Assembly (NCBI RefSeq): GCF_014633365.1
Contig: NC_068350.1
Location: 15,112,995 to 15,176,994 of the forward strand
Direction: 5' to 3'
From: Diospyros lotus
Taxonomy: Eukaryota; Streptophyta; Magnoliopsida; Ericales; Ebenaceae
Length of the DNA: 64,000 nucleotides
The position numbers were made by a program, and so were the translations under genes. This document shows positions 45,460 to 56,478 of the stretch, in pieces; position 1 is the stretch's first letter; each line of letters starts with the position of its first letter. Under the pieces are notes generated by a model. It saw only the letters and a list, made by a program, of their open reading frames with translations. It was not told the origin of the DNA and made no database searches.

Positions 45460-45998
45460 TGATGAGGGGAATACTTTCGGGTCCATAATTACTCTAATAT
45501 CCTGAACATGCAGCCATTGATAGCAGTGCCACGTGTTTGCTAAAGAAGTACCTTGCCTACGTTATCTCTCTTGGGTCCAGGGGGGACACGTGGTATATAT
45601 GTATTTCCACGACAGTTGGCCTGATGAGGGGTAAGGAAGTTTTCAAGCTCTCGGAGATCAATCATCCCGTCGAGGATCATAGAGATTGGGGCTATCCCGA
45701 TCTTTTCGAAGGCGGTTGCGATTATGGAATCCTTATCAGCAAGATTCCGAGAAGAGCGGGATAGAGATCCCGAAGATCTCTATCCAGGATCCTTATCTCA
45801 GCGCGATGATAAAAGAAAAGGAACGAGGAGAGATAAAGGGATTGCACTTTTCAATTTCTTAAGCATAAGGAATAATTCTAAGATTTTTAGTTTGGGGTTC
45901 TGACTTGATTGTCGGAGATAAACCGGGGGAGCAAGTCCCCGTCTCCATTGCAGGTGTTCTAACCGAGGAAGAGGAGGGTGATTGGCTACCGCATCATC
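45460..45998 (+). repeat. 5' LTR of the Tat element
   Basis: TGATGAGG to CATCATC. It shares nearly all of its length with the 3' LTR, including CCCGATCT..TTCGAAGGCGG and TGTCGGAGATAAACCGGGGG-like blocks (the 3' copy has CGTCGGAG). Both ends use GATGAT/ATCATC rather than the usual TG...CA. Confidence 0.9.
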
Positions 45999-46000
45999 AA

Positions 46001-46018
46001 TTGGCGCCCACCATGGGG
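46001..46018 (+). other. Primer binding site of the Tat element
   Basis: TTGGCGCCCACCATGGGG two bases after the LTR. TGGCGCC starts are common in Tat and Athila elements; the tRNA was not identified. Confidence 0.75.
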
Positions 46019-46089
46019 CCGAGGCATTTTCTTTTCTGTCTCCGTAGCATAACTTGCAGCAACGATTCTCGCAAATCCTCTTGGTTTCA

Positions 46090-47390
46090 ATGGCAACAAG
46101 GAGGCAACAGTCTCGAGTTGCTGGGGCTAACCTCGCCCCAGAACCAAGCTAGCAAAACCCTCCAAGGAGTCTGCCGGGGAGAGACCGTAGTCCAGAAGGT
46201 CCTCCTTCCCCGCCGGATCGGATAGCGCTTTTGGAGGATCAGGTCCAGCGATTGACGGAGTTGCTCACTGGTTTCTTGGATCACAAGCACCAACAAGCTC
46301 AGTACTCTCGGGTAGAGGAGAGGCAAGAACCCCCAAGGAGAGAAGAGTCCTATCCGTGGGAGGCGAATCCTCGGGGGACCGGACAAGATGACGGGTGCAG
46401 CGAGGAGGCCGAGTCTTTTGACATGTCGTATATGCACCAGCAGCAGGAAAGGAGATTGCGTCAGTTAGACGAAGAGATTGCGGCCTTGAGGCCAAAGTTA
46501 GATGAGACTCTGGGGATAAGGGTGAATCAGCCCCTTAGTTCGGAGATCATGGCTGCCATACCGCCGGAGCGTCTTCGAATTCCACCATTAAGCCCTATGT
46601 GGGGACCACCGACCCAATGGATCACCTGGACCTTTTTACCTCTCATATGATGGTGTAGGATGCTTCGGATGCAATGTGGCGTAGGGTTTTCTTGGCAACC
46701 TTGGAAGGGCACGTGTGCACCTGGTATTCAAACCTGGCCCATCACTCCATAGCAAATTTTGCGCAGCTTTGGGGTAGTTTTCTGGTGCACTTTGCACCGC
46801 TCCGGAGGCATCGAAGGTCTACTATGGCCCTCGTTAATCTGAAGTAGAACTAGGGAGAACCTTTGAAAGACTTCGTTTCGTGCTTCAATATGGAAGCTTT
46901 GAGCATTGAGAACTTTGACCACAATGTAGCTATGGTAGCATTCCAGAATGCCTTAAGGCCCGGTCCTTTTGCCCAGTCGCTGGCCAAAATACCCCCGATC
47001 ACATTCACAGACATCTTAGGCCATGCTACGAAGTACATAAATGCTGAAGAGGTCATGCAAGCGAAGAGGGCGGAGCATGCAGAAAAGAATGAGAAAAAGA
47101 AACACCTCGAGTGGGACTCGAGTGGGTTTACCCCTCTAAATGCCCCAAGAGGGGAGATCCTTGCCACTATCGAAGGCAAGGACTATCTGAAGAAGACTCG
47201 GTTGATGAAAGCACTGTCTGGCAAAAGGAACCAGAATAAGTATTGTCGTTTCCATCGGGATCATAGCCATGATACGGAAGAATGTCACCAATTAAAAGAG
47301 GAAATCCAAGAGTTAATCAACCAAGGCTTCCTAAGGAGTTATGTGGCCAAGGAAGTTGATTCCCGAAGAAGGAAAGACCGACGGTCGTAG
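46090..47390 (+). pseudogene. Tat gag relic
   Basis: Starts at ATG 46090 (MATRRQQSRVAG). A proline/charge-rich N-terminus with a coiled-coil-like stretch QQQERRLRQLDEEIAAL (about 46435-46485) is followed by the capsid-like domain DPMDHLDLFTSHMM (46615), HVCTWYSNL, FAQLWGSFLVHFAPLRRHRRS (46760-46825), EPLKDFVSCFNMEAL and the C-terminal CRFHRDHSHDTEECHQLKEEI (about 47240-47310), a CX2-3H-type motif. In-frame stops lie at about 46150 (TAG), 46650 and 46847-46856 (TAGAACTAG), most fitting former CAG codons. Nucleocapsid function is inferred. Confidence 0.88.
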
Positions 47391-47579
47391 TTATGAAGTC
47401 CCTATAGGAGAGACCAAGCCGATGACCGAGATGATGCTCAGCATTCGCCTAGGAGGGAGAGACCGCAGAGGGAGGAAGGTGAACATCCTCAGCGTCCGAT
47501 ATTCCATACACTTATCGTAGGAGAAGTCCTGGTCGCGAAGGGTGAAGAGGACGCTAACAGTCGAGCTGGGGGGCTAAAA

Positions 47580-50500
47580 AGGTCGAGGTGTGTGGAGCCG
47601 ATCTCTTTTTCAAACAGTGACCTTCCCAACTACTCGAATCGAAATGATCTGCTGGTAATAACGGCCAAGCTTGGAAAATGGGAGCTCAGGCGAATCCTTG
47701 TGGATCCGGGAAGTTCTTCGAAAATCTTAGATCGTCAAGCCTTCCTCGGCATCGGGTACCAAATGGGATAGCTAAAGCCAGCAAAGGTCCCTTTGGTGGG
47801 ATTTGACGGGGAGGCTGTATATTCAGATGGGGTCATCCAACTTCCGTTAGTTGTGGGGAAAGGCTCTCAAACCTCCCAAGTCATGCTGGACATCTTGGTA
47901 GCAGATGTGCCTGCAGCCTATAATATGATCCTCGGAAGATCGGGCCTCAACGTCTTTCGGGCTATACCAAGCACATATCATATGATGATGAAGTTTACTA
48001 CGATCAATGGGATAGGCGAGGTACGAGGAGATATACGCTCAGCCCGCGAATGTTATATGGCCTCCATAGGTATGGTAAAGCATGTGGGAGAAAAAGAAGC
48101 GGCATTGCAAGAAGAAGAAGCACCTCAAAGAGACCCTCAAGGGAAGAAGAAAGAGTATCCCCCGAAGGAGGTCAGCTTCTTGTTGGAAGGGTTAGAGGAT
48201 TCAAAAACGGCAGAGCAGATGGACAGATCGGAGGAGATACCTCTGAAGGAAGATTGCCCAGACCGTTACATAAAGATGAGTGCGGACTTAAAAGAACCGT
48301 TGAGAAGTCGGATATTGGCACTCCTTCGGCAATATGCGAACATTTTCGCATGGACTACTCAAGACATGCTTGGAGTAGATCTGGAAGTTATGACGCACAA
48401 GTTAGGAATACGGCCGAGCTTTCGGCCTGTTAAGCAAAAGAACCGGAGCTTCGCCCTTAATAAAGTTCAGGCAATTAAAGCTGAAGTTGCAAAGTTAGAG
48501 AAGGCACAATATATCCGGGAAGTCGATTATCTAGAATGGTTGGCGAATGTCGTGTTAATGCCTAAAGGAGAGAGCAAGTGGAGACTGTGCATTGATTTTA
48601 CCGATCCTAACAAAGCCTGCCCGAAGGATAGCTATCCCCTCCAGCGAATTGATGCCTTAATTGATGGAACTGCCGAATGTTTACTTATGAGTTTCTTGGA
48701 TGCCTTTCAGGGGTATCACCAGATTCCATTGCACTAAGAGGATCAAGAAAAGATAGCATTCATCACCAATAAGGCAACCTACTGTTACACAGTTATGCCC
48801 TTCGGTTTGAAGAATGTAGGAGTCACTTACCAGCGCTTGGTGAATAATCTTTTTCAACACCAGCTGGGGTAGAATATGGACGCCTATGTAAATGATATGC
48901 TGGTGAAAAGTCTTGCTGTCGAGCATCATCCAAAAGATTTGGAGGAGTGCTTCAAAACCCTTCGTAAGTTTCATGTAAAACTTAATCCTCTCAAATGTGC
49001 TTTTGGCGTCTCTGTAGGGAAGTTCTTGGGTTACATAGTGCACCACCGAGGGATTGAAGTAAACCCAGAAAAGGTTAAAGCCATTACGGATATGCCGGCC
49101 CCAAGGAATGTCAAGGAAGTACAAAGCCTTACGGGGAGAATGACAATTTTGGGGAGATTCCTCTCTCGCCTGGCAGAAAAAGGCTTTCCCTTCTATAAGG
49201 TCCTATCAAAAGCAAAGAATTTCGTATGGGATGCCGAATGTAAAGAAGCTTTTGAAAAACTGAAGGAGCACCTGGCCGCACCTCTGATTCTCACGAAGCC
49301 GTAGCCAGGAGAACCGTTGTACATCTATTTGGAGATAACGGAAGAGGCCGTGAGTTCGGTGCTGGTTTGTGAAGAAGATAAAGGGCAGAGGCCCGTTTAC
49401 TACGCTAGTAAGCGGTTGACAAGGGTGGAGGTTCGGTACCCTCCCATGGAGAAGTTAGCTTTTGCCTTGATAATATCGGTAAGAAAGCTTCGGCCCTATT
49501 TTCAAGCTCATACAATTATTGTTCTTACTAACCAACCTTTGAGGCAGGTTCTTAGCAAGACTGAGCTCTCCGGAAGGATGTTGAAATGGGAAATGGAGCT
49601 TACAACTTTTGATATTGAGTATAGGCCTCGGCCGGCTATCAAGACTCAGGCGTTAACAGATTTCATTGCAGAAGGATAGGGTCCTCGGAAGCTTCAGAGG
49701 AGGATCACAAGCCCTAGATATTGGCTGTAGATAGGAGCTAAACCTCGGGAGGCAGTGGAGCAGGCTTGATGATTAAAAGTCCCGATGGGCAGGCATGGCC
49801 TTATGCTTTGCATTTTGAGTTCCAAGCATCTAACAATGAGGCGGAATATGAGGCCCTATTGGCAGGTTTGAGATTAACCGAACAGTTGGGAGCCCGTCAA
49901 GTCGAGGTGAGTTCAGACTCTAACTTGGTGGTGCAACAAGTAAATGGGGAATATGAGGCTCAGGAAACCCACATGGCCAGGTATCTAGCCTTGGCCAGAG
50001 ACTTAATTGCATGGTTCCAATATGTAAAGGTGGAGTATGTCCCTCGGGCCATGAATACAGAGGCAGATCTATTGTCTCGAATTGCCTCTTCCTCTTTTCC
50101 AACGAGCTCTCGAGAAATTCAGATTGAGTCCATGCCATAGAACAGTATTGAAGAAGTCAATGATCAACTATGTGTAGATGACAAGCTTAGCTGGATGGAC
50201 CCTTTTTTGTTATACTTAAGAGAGGAAAATCTCCCTGAGGATGATTCAGAAGCTCGAGAAGTTAGAAGGAAGGTTCGAAGCTTCGTATTGGTTAATGGGG
50301 AGCTTTATTGGAGATCATTCTCGCAGCCGCTGCTCAAGTGCATCAAGCCCCGAGAAGCAGACTACATCTTGAGGGAAATTCATGAAGGCATATGCGGAAG
50401 TCATATAGGAGCTCGAACCCTCAGCCAAAAAGCTCTTCGGTAGGGGTACTATTGGCTGATGATGGTAAAGGACTCAGAGCAGCTGGTCAAGACCTGCGAC

Positions 50501-51421
50501 AGGTGCCAACGAACCTCCAACTTGGTTCATGTGCCGGTGGTCACCCTAGCTCATCTGGCTACACCCTGCCCCTTTGCTCAATGGGGTATTGATATCTTGG
50601 GGCCTTTTCCCCCAGCTGCGGGGCAGGTTAAGTATATCGTGGTTGCCATTGATTATTTCACAAAGTGGGTCGAAGATGAAGCAGTGGCTTCCATTATCGC
50701 TCGGCAGGTGAAACAATTTCTGTGGAAGAATGTGGTCTGTCGCTTTGGGATTCCTCGGGTACTAATATCTGATAACGACACCCAGTTTACAGACTGAGCT
50801 ATCCAAGAATGGTGCCAGGAGTTGGGAATAAGGCAACAGTTCACTTCGGTGGCCCATCCACAGGCTAACGGACAAATTGAACTCCCCAACTGAACTTTGC
50901 TGCATGGTTTAAAAGCACGAGTGGATAAGGAAGACGGTAGTTGGGTGGAAGAACTACAAAAAATCCTATGGTCTTACCGGACCAAGGTGAAGGTATCCAC
51001 AAGAGAAACCCCTTTCAGCTTATGTTACGGTTCAGAAGCATTAATCCTCGTTGAAATAGAAGTACCTACGCTAAGGGTGGAGCTCTTTAACCAAGAATCC
51101 AATTAGCAGAATCCGAGGGATAACTTAGATCTCCTGGATGAACTCCATGATCAAGTAAAGATTAGGTAAGCTGCCTACAATCAACGTATAGAAAGATACT
51201 ACAATCGAAGAGTAAGGGCATGAAATTTTCTTCCTGGAGATTGGGTATTGCGACTAGCAGATGTTCGGGGGGCCTGAGAAGCGAATAAGCTGACACCAAA
51301 TTGGGAAGGTCCATTCAAGGTAGCGGAAGTTCTAAGCCCAGGGGCTTACAAACTCCAGACCCCCGAGGGTACACCAGTCAAAAATGCTTGGAATGTGCAG
51401 AATTTAAGGAAATTCTATTAG
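47580..51421 (+). pseudogene. Tat pol relic (PR, RT, RNase H, aRNase H, integrase)
   Basis: Protease: ILVDPGSSSKIL (about 47695-47730). RT: DYLEWLANVVLMPK, CIDFTDPNKACPKD and LDAFQGYHQI (to 48737), then YVNDMLVKS at about 48882, where the catalytic YVDD has become YVND. RNase H 1: PLYIYLEITEEAVSSVL to RPAIKTQALTDFIAEG (49310-49679). RNase H 2: FQASNNEAEYEALLAGLRL and SDSNLVVQQVNGEYE (49766-50140). Integrase: HEGICGSHIGART...CDRCQ zinc part (50380-50500), IDILGPFP, SDNDTQFTD and HPQANGQIE catalytic residues (50588-50880), ending NLRKFY-stop at 51421. Stops at about 48736, 48870, 49304, 49679, 50440, 50797 and 50893, and base changes, inactivate it. Confidence 0.93.
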
Positions 51422-51587
51422 TAATGTTTTCTTTATTATGATCTCCATATGTTTTTTCGAAATAAACATATTCTTTTTCTCTCCGATCAGTGAAGACTTT
51501 TCTTCTCTAAAGACTTAGGGGAGCACCCTCGATTAAAAATAAGCCTAACTTTGAGGGGCCCCCCGAGCCTTAGACCAAGAGCGACAG

Positions 51588-52030
51588 GATCAGATATGAT
51601 TTGCGGGGGGTCCGAACCCTCGACGAAAATAAAAGGATCAGATATGATCCACGGGGAGTCCGAACCCTCGAAAAAAATAAAAGGATCAGATATGATCCGC
51701 GAGGGGGTCCGAACCCTCGACAAAAATAAAAGGATCAAATATGATCCAAGGGGGGCCCAAACCCTCGACAAAAGGAAAAAGGATCAGATATGATCCGCAA
51801 AAATCAAAGGGTCAGATGTGATCCTCGAAGGGGGTGCGAACCCCTCGAAACAAAACAAATTCAAGTCCTTTGACAAGCAAGCAAAGTAGGCAAAAACGGA
51901 AGGATCAGACCTGATCCCTAAGGGGTTTATAGTCCTCGACCAAAAACAGAGGGATCAGATGTGATCCTCAGGGGGGCCCAACCCTTGGCAAGAGCAAGCG
52001 AGCAAATAAACTAAGGGGTTTATGGTCCTC
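51588..52030. repeat. 48-base tandem spacer GGATCAGATATGATCC...CCGAACCCTCGA
   Basis: Eight units starting near 51588, 51636, 51684, 51733, 51781, 51809, 51902 and 51952. The first four are 48-49 bases; later ones are shortened or stretched. Each starts with near-palindromic GGATCAGATATGATCC and continues GGGGG-TCCGAACCCTCGACAAAAATAAAA. It lies between the pol stop and the antisense ORF. Confidence 0.9.
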
Positions 52031-52144
52031 GATGTTGAGTAAGGGAAATTAAAGTTACAAGGTAACATTTAAAGAAAATTTTCAGAAAGTCAGGCAAAAG
52101 AAGGTTAAAATTTTATTATAGACAAATTTTGAGTATAAAGATAT

Positions 52145-54476
52145 CTACTCTAGAGAAGATAAGGCAGCAGTAACATCGAAAGGGATGGAGTCCACGTCCA
52201 AGTTTGGGAAGCGTTCCTTCGTAAGCCTCTTCATATGTTCAAACCCACCCCAAAGGACTCCTTCCAGCTCTGTAGCATAGACTTCAGAGCTTCGAAAATC
52301 CTTGCGACCGTTTTGAAAGGCCACTCGGGCATCCTTAAGTGCGGATTGGAGTTGGGTATGGGCGGTGCGAAGGTCTTCCTTGCATTGAGAATAGAACTCC
52401 AACACCTCGACTTATCCCTTCTTAGCCTCCTTTAACTCTGGAGTAAGCTTCTTTATATTATCTTTAAGCAGGTCATTTGCGCTTTTCATGGCATCCAGTT
52501 CCTTCCCGAGTCTAGAATTAGTTTGATGGGCTTCTAGCATGTTGCTTTGAGCCAACTCCAAATCCTCGCCAGCTTGAGCTTCGGCCTCGTTGGCAAGTCC
52601 TGCTTCTTCTTGCGCCAGCTCGATTGATTTGTTGAGGATATATACGCTGTGCTCAAGATCTTCTAGTTTTGAAGAAAGCGACTCGAGCCCGCGAAGCCTT
52701 TCAACCTCAGATTCCAAAGAGATAATTCAGGTTTAGAGCCCTGACTCTCGCCGGGTGATCGAATCTTGAAAACCCGAAAGGTTCTGAAGAATAGGGAAAA
52801 AATCTAGATCAAAGCCTTTCAGTGCAAAAAGAATTCAAAAGGAGAAAGGCGGATGGAAGCAAGTTACCTTGAGAATCTCGGCATAATAGTCTGGTTCGCC
52901 CGCAGTGGGAGAGGTGTTGCAAATTGCTAAAGCTTCAGCAGAAGCCTCGGCCGCCTCAGAGGTAGGAGTCGCTTGGGATGAGGAGGGGAGAGAGGTAGGC
53001 TCTACTCTTTACTGCTTCATCCTTCGAGCTATAATCTCTCTCGTCGACAACGCGGAAGCCCCCTCCAGTGAAGCTTCTCCTGTTAATTTTGGGCGCCCTT
53101 CTGGTGCCAGTGGCATTAAGATTCGCTTGAAAACAGAAAGGATAGGAATGCTAGGAGGCATTGAGAGGGGCTTCATACCTGTAAGAGGCTGACTGCCTTG
53201 GGCCTGCGCCCTAGCTGTCTCCAGGGCCTGAGAGATGGTCTCAATGTCCTCGTCGGAGGGGCTCTGTGCGGAGGCGGGGGTTGTGGTAGTGGATAGTTGA
53301 ATGGGAGCAAGATCTTTCCTATTCCCGGGGGCAGGTGATCCCGGGGAGGGATCCTTCAAGCATGCTTTAGTGCTGTCTTGGGAAGCCTCTTGGAAGGTTC
53401 GGGGGTCCTCTTCCACCGCTTTTCGTGATCGAGACAAGGCCAAAGATTTCCTATTTTTAGTGCTCTTCAGGGCTGACTCGGGTAGTGCTTAGGGTCCGCG
53501 ACTTTAAGAAGGTTTAGGAGCCTTCTCGGAGTTCTTCTTGCTCTTGGATTGAGCCGAGGGGCCTTTGCTTAGAGGGAAGTCCAAGGCCGCCCCCTTAGTA
53601 ACGGGAGAGTAAGTTATCTCTCAAAGATTTTCAACTGTGGAAGAAATAACGATGAAGGTCAGCACCTGATGGGAATGAAAAATGAGGAAGAAGGCAAAGG
53701 GCGAAAACTTACAGTTTACACCGTTTAAGCTCGCCTTGGTAAGGGTCGGGTTAGAAAGCCATCCCTCTTCCCAGTTTCAGCTGATCTTCATGAGCTTACC
53801 AGGCTGGCTCTTTGATGTCCTCGATGTTCGGACGTTTGTGCTTAGTATCTAAAGTCCACCTATTGCATACGGACCAAATTTATTGAGTAGAGCTGGACGA
53901 TAGGGGACAGACGAAGACGAAGCGTTCTTTCTAGTTGTCTGAGTCTTTCGATCCACTGGATTGCATGAGTGTTGAGGCTTTTATTTCAAGTTTGGGGCGC
54001 TCTTTGGGGGCAATAAGGCAGCCCTCCTTTATAATTCTAGGTGAAATAGAAATCCAACCACCGAGGTCATGGTTGGTGGTGAAAAAACAGTCAAAGAGTT
54101 CTCCCGTGGGTTCCACCTTGGCAGTACGACAGATAACGATGAAGCCCATCAGATATCTCCACCCAAAGGGAGAAAGTTGGGCAGGGAAAATGATAAGATG
54201 TTGGAGAAGCGACATAACCCACCCCTGAGGATGTAGCCGAAAACCCCGGTCAAAGGCGCACTTGTAGATACAGAGTCGACCAACGACGGGATGGCACGCT
54301 CGGAGATGGGTGTTGAACTCGACCTCCCACTCGTCTGGAATTGCGTATTTCTCCCGAAATTATTGACACTCTATCTCACTCATCCATTGGCAAGGAATGG
54401 AGGCAGCACGGTGTTTTTCCCACTCCACGAGCTCGACGCTGGTCGAGGTAAAACGTCCAGAGCCAGTGATCGCCAT
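52145..54476 (-). pseudogene. Antisense ORF of the Tat element (Transposase_28-like plus coiled coil)
   Basis: Runs opposite to gag-pol from the ATG at 54476 (MAITGSGRFTSTSVELVEW). The N-terminal part (54476-53860: IPDEWEVEFNTHLRACHP, CAFDRGFRLHPQGW, LIIFPAQLSPFGWRYLMGFI) resembles the 'putative gypsy-type transposon' domain (Transposase_28, PF04195). A low-complexity middle rich in P, S and T follows (53443-53009), then a coiled coil (52717-52412: EVERLRGLESLSSKLEDLEHS, KELDAMKSANDLLKDNIKK) and a C-terminus to 52145. Stops and frame changes occur (for example near 54365, 53925, 53600 and 52405); some gaps may be introns. Antisense ORFs in this position are known from Tat elements; function unknown. 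Confidence 0.75.
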
Positions 54477-54888
54477 CGCAGAGAGATTGGACAAGGAGAA
54501 TGAAGAAGATGTGAAGAAAATAAGAACGCTTGATAGCACAACAATAGATAAAAAGATGAGGAGATTCGGAAGAAATAGTGAAATAGTGAGAAACCCCTAT
54601 TTAAACCATAGGGGTGGAAAGCCAAAGGATAAGTAATGATGAGCATTAACCACCCAAAATTGGCGTGGCTCGGGAGAAGAAAAGGTTTGGACAACACCTT
54701 GGGAAGAGATATGACCATCAGAGCAAATCGATACCTGTGCCCTCCACACACGCGCAAAAAAAAAAAAAAAAAAAAAAACAAAAGACACCTCAACCCTTCG
54801 GGCCCTGGAGACATAAATCCTCGGGATGATGGGGAGTTGAGCTTCAGAGACTTCGACACTCCTAAAGCCATTCAAGTTGAAGCACTCA

Positions 54889-54904
54889 AGGAGTAGGGGG
54901 CAAG
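54889..54904 (+). other. Polypurine tract of the Tat element
   Basis: AGGAGTAGGGGGCAAG directly before the 3' LTR. Confidence 0.75.
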
Positions 54905-55447
54905 TGATGAGAGGAATACCCTCAGGTCCATAATTACTCTAATACCCTGAGCATGCAACCATTGATAGCTAGCAGCGCCACGTGTTCGCTAAAGAGGTAC
55001 CCCGCCTACGCTATCTCTCTTGGGTCCAAGGAGGACATGTGGCAGATATGTATTTCCATGACAGTTGGCCTGATGATAGGTAAGGAAGTTTTTGAGCTCT
55101 CGAGGATCAATCATCCCATCGAGGATCACGGAGATTGGGGCTATCCCGATCTCTTCGAAGGCGGTTGCGATTATGGAATCCTTATCAGCAAGATTTCGAG
55201 AAGAGCAGGATAAAGATCCCGAAGATCTCTATCCAGGATCCTTATCTCAGCGTGAGGATAAAAGAAAAGGAAAGAGAAGAGGTAAGAGGATTCCACTTTT
55301 CGATTTCTTGAGCATGAGGAATAATTTTGAGATTTTTAATCCGGGGTTCTGACTTGATCGTCGGAGATAAACCGGGGGAGCAAGTCCCCGTCTCCATTGC
55401 AGGTGTTCCGACCAAGGTAGAGGAGGGTGATCGGCTACCTCATCATC
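54905..55447 (+). repeat. 3' LTR of the Tat element
   Basis: TGATGAGAGG to CTCATCATC. It differs from the 5' LTR at a few dozen positions plus small indels (for example an extra CTAG near 54970), so the insertion is not recent. Confidence 0.9.
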
Positions 55448-56297
55448 TGTATATTAATTGATTTTACATTATGGTTAATTATGATTGGGACTATACGTTA
55501 TAAATGTATATTCACGAGCATGATGAGATGCATAATATATGATCATGTATGAGCATATGATTATCTTGTATTATCTTATATGAATTTTTATTCTTTGGAA
55601 CTATTTAAATGAATATGATGATGGTTATTGTATCATAAGCTCGGTAGACAAAAGTCTGACGCGAGGGAGCTCTGGCTCGTATTAGACAGCTATTATGTCA
55701 AAAGCTCGATAGACGTGTAAGTCTGACTGGAGGAAGGAATTCGATCCATAATTTAATGTTTAATATTTATTTTTGCAGGTATATGACCATAAGTCAAGTA
55801 CGTATTTTAGGTCTTAGTGCCAGTATGACTAATGTGGGCCCAAGGGCCATACGTGCATTTATGGATGTTTATATTTTTATATGATATGGTGAAGGATAGC
55901 GTGGGTGTGTTTAATGTAAATAAATAAATCTATTGCTTGCTTCGATTCCCATTGAATTGCGTTCATTTTACAATTATATTTGCTGAGCCTTTCGGCTCAT
56001 ACCTGCTTTCACATCATTCCGGGTAAAGGGAAAGCAAAGGTCGAGGGTGAGTCTAGTAGAGCTTGATCCTCGTTGGGTAGACTTGTGTATGGAGTAATCC
56101 CGACTGAAAAGGTCTTTGGGAGTATTTCGTGTGTAGGGGCAAAATTGTTGTATTTTATTATGTTGAACTTTATTGAACTTTTTTGGGAATTATGATTGAA
56201 TAAGCCCCTAATGATTGTATTAGATGAACTTATGGTTTATAATATTTATTTTGCTTCTGCGGTGTAAAAAAAAAAAAAATTGAGTCATTACATGTTA

Positions 56298-56478
56298 GCC
56301 TTGATTGCACCCGTTTGCCTTGAATGCCTAGTCTCATTGCCTATTTTCCAGATATACAATTTCTTCATATACAAGATCTCTCAGAAAAAAAAAAATAAAA
56401 AAAAAATTCTTATACATTCTTCTCCCCAACACAAAAAAAAAAAAAAAAAAAAAAAATTCAACTTAAGATTATTCTAAC
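56298..56478. other. Short host stretch with poly-A runs
   Basis: Contains three A-rich runs (about 56384-56406 and 56433-56456). No gene seen. Confidence 0.4.

Larger units (their letters stand above)
45460..55447 (+). mobile_element. Complete Tat-lineage Ty3/gypsy retrotransposon (inactive)
   Basis: 9988 bases, flanked by TGTATA (45454-45459 and 55448-55453). Layout: 5' LTR 45460-45998, primer site at 46001, gag, pol with protease, RT, RNase H, a second RNase H and integrase (to 51421), a tandem-repeat spacer (51588-52030), an antisense ORF (54476 to 52145), purine tract 54889-54904 and 3' LTR 54905-55447. Two RNase H domains plus an antisense ORF between pol and the 3' LTR are typical of the Tat (Retand/Ogre-related) clade. 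All genes carry stops. Confidence 0.93.
42053..56292 (+). mobile_element. Solo LTR (gypsy type) holding three later insertions
   Basis: Starts TGTAACATCCCAG and ends GAGTCATTACA, flanked by TGTTA at 42048-42052 and 56293-56297. Without the Tat element it is about 4.2 kb, or about 3.0 kb without the two Mutator-like insertions as well. The right arm carries the conserved LTR block GCTGAGCCTTTCGGCTCA...CATTCCGGGTAAAGGG (about 55981-56033). A small direct repeat with GCTCGRTAGAC and AGTCTGAC lies at 55640-55725. No coding body of its own was seen. Confidence 0.8.

Noticed and set aside
51588..52030. CRISPR-like array
   Set aside because: Repeats are head-to-tail 48-base units with no unique spacers, inside a plant retrotransposon.
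54380..54875. Minus-strand frames overlapping the start of the antisense ORF
   Set aside because: Different frame from the Transposase_28-like reading, and they cross an A-rich run of more than 20 bases.
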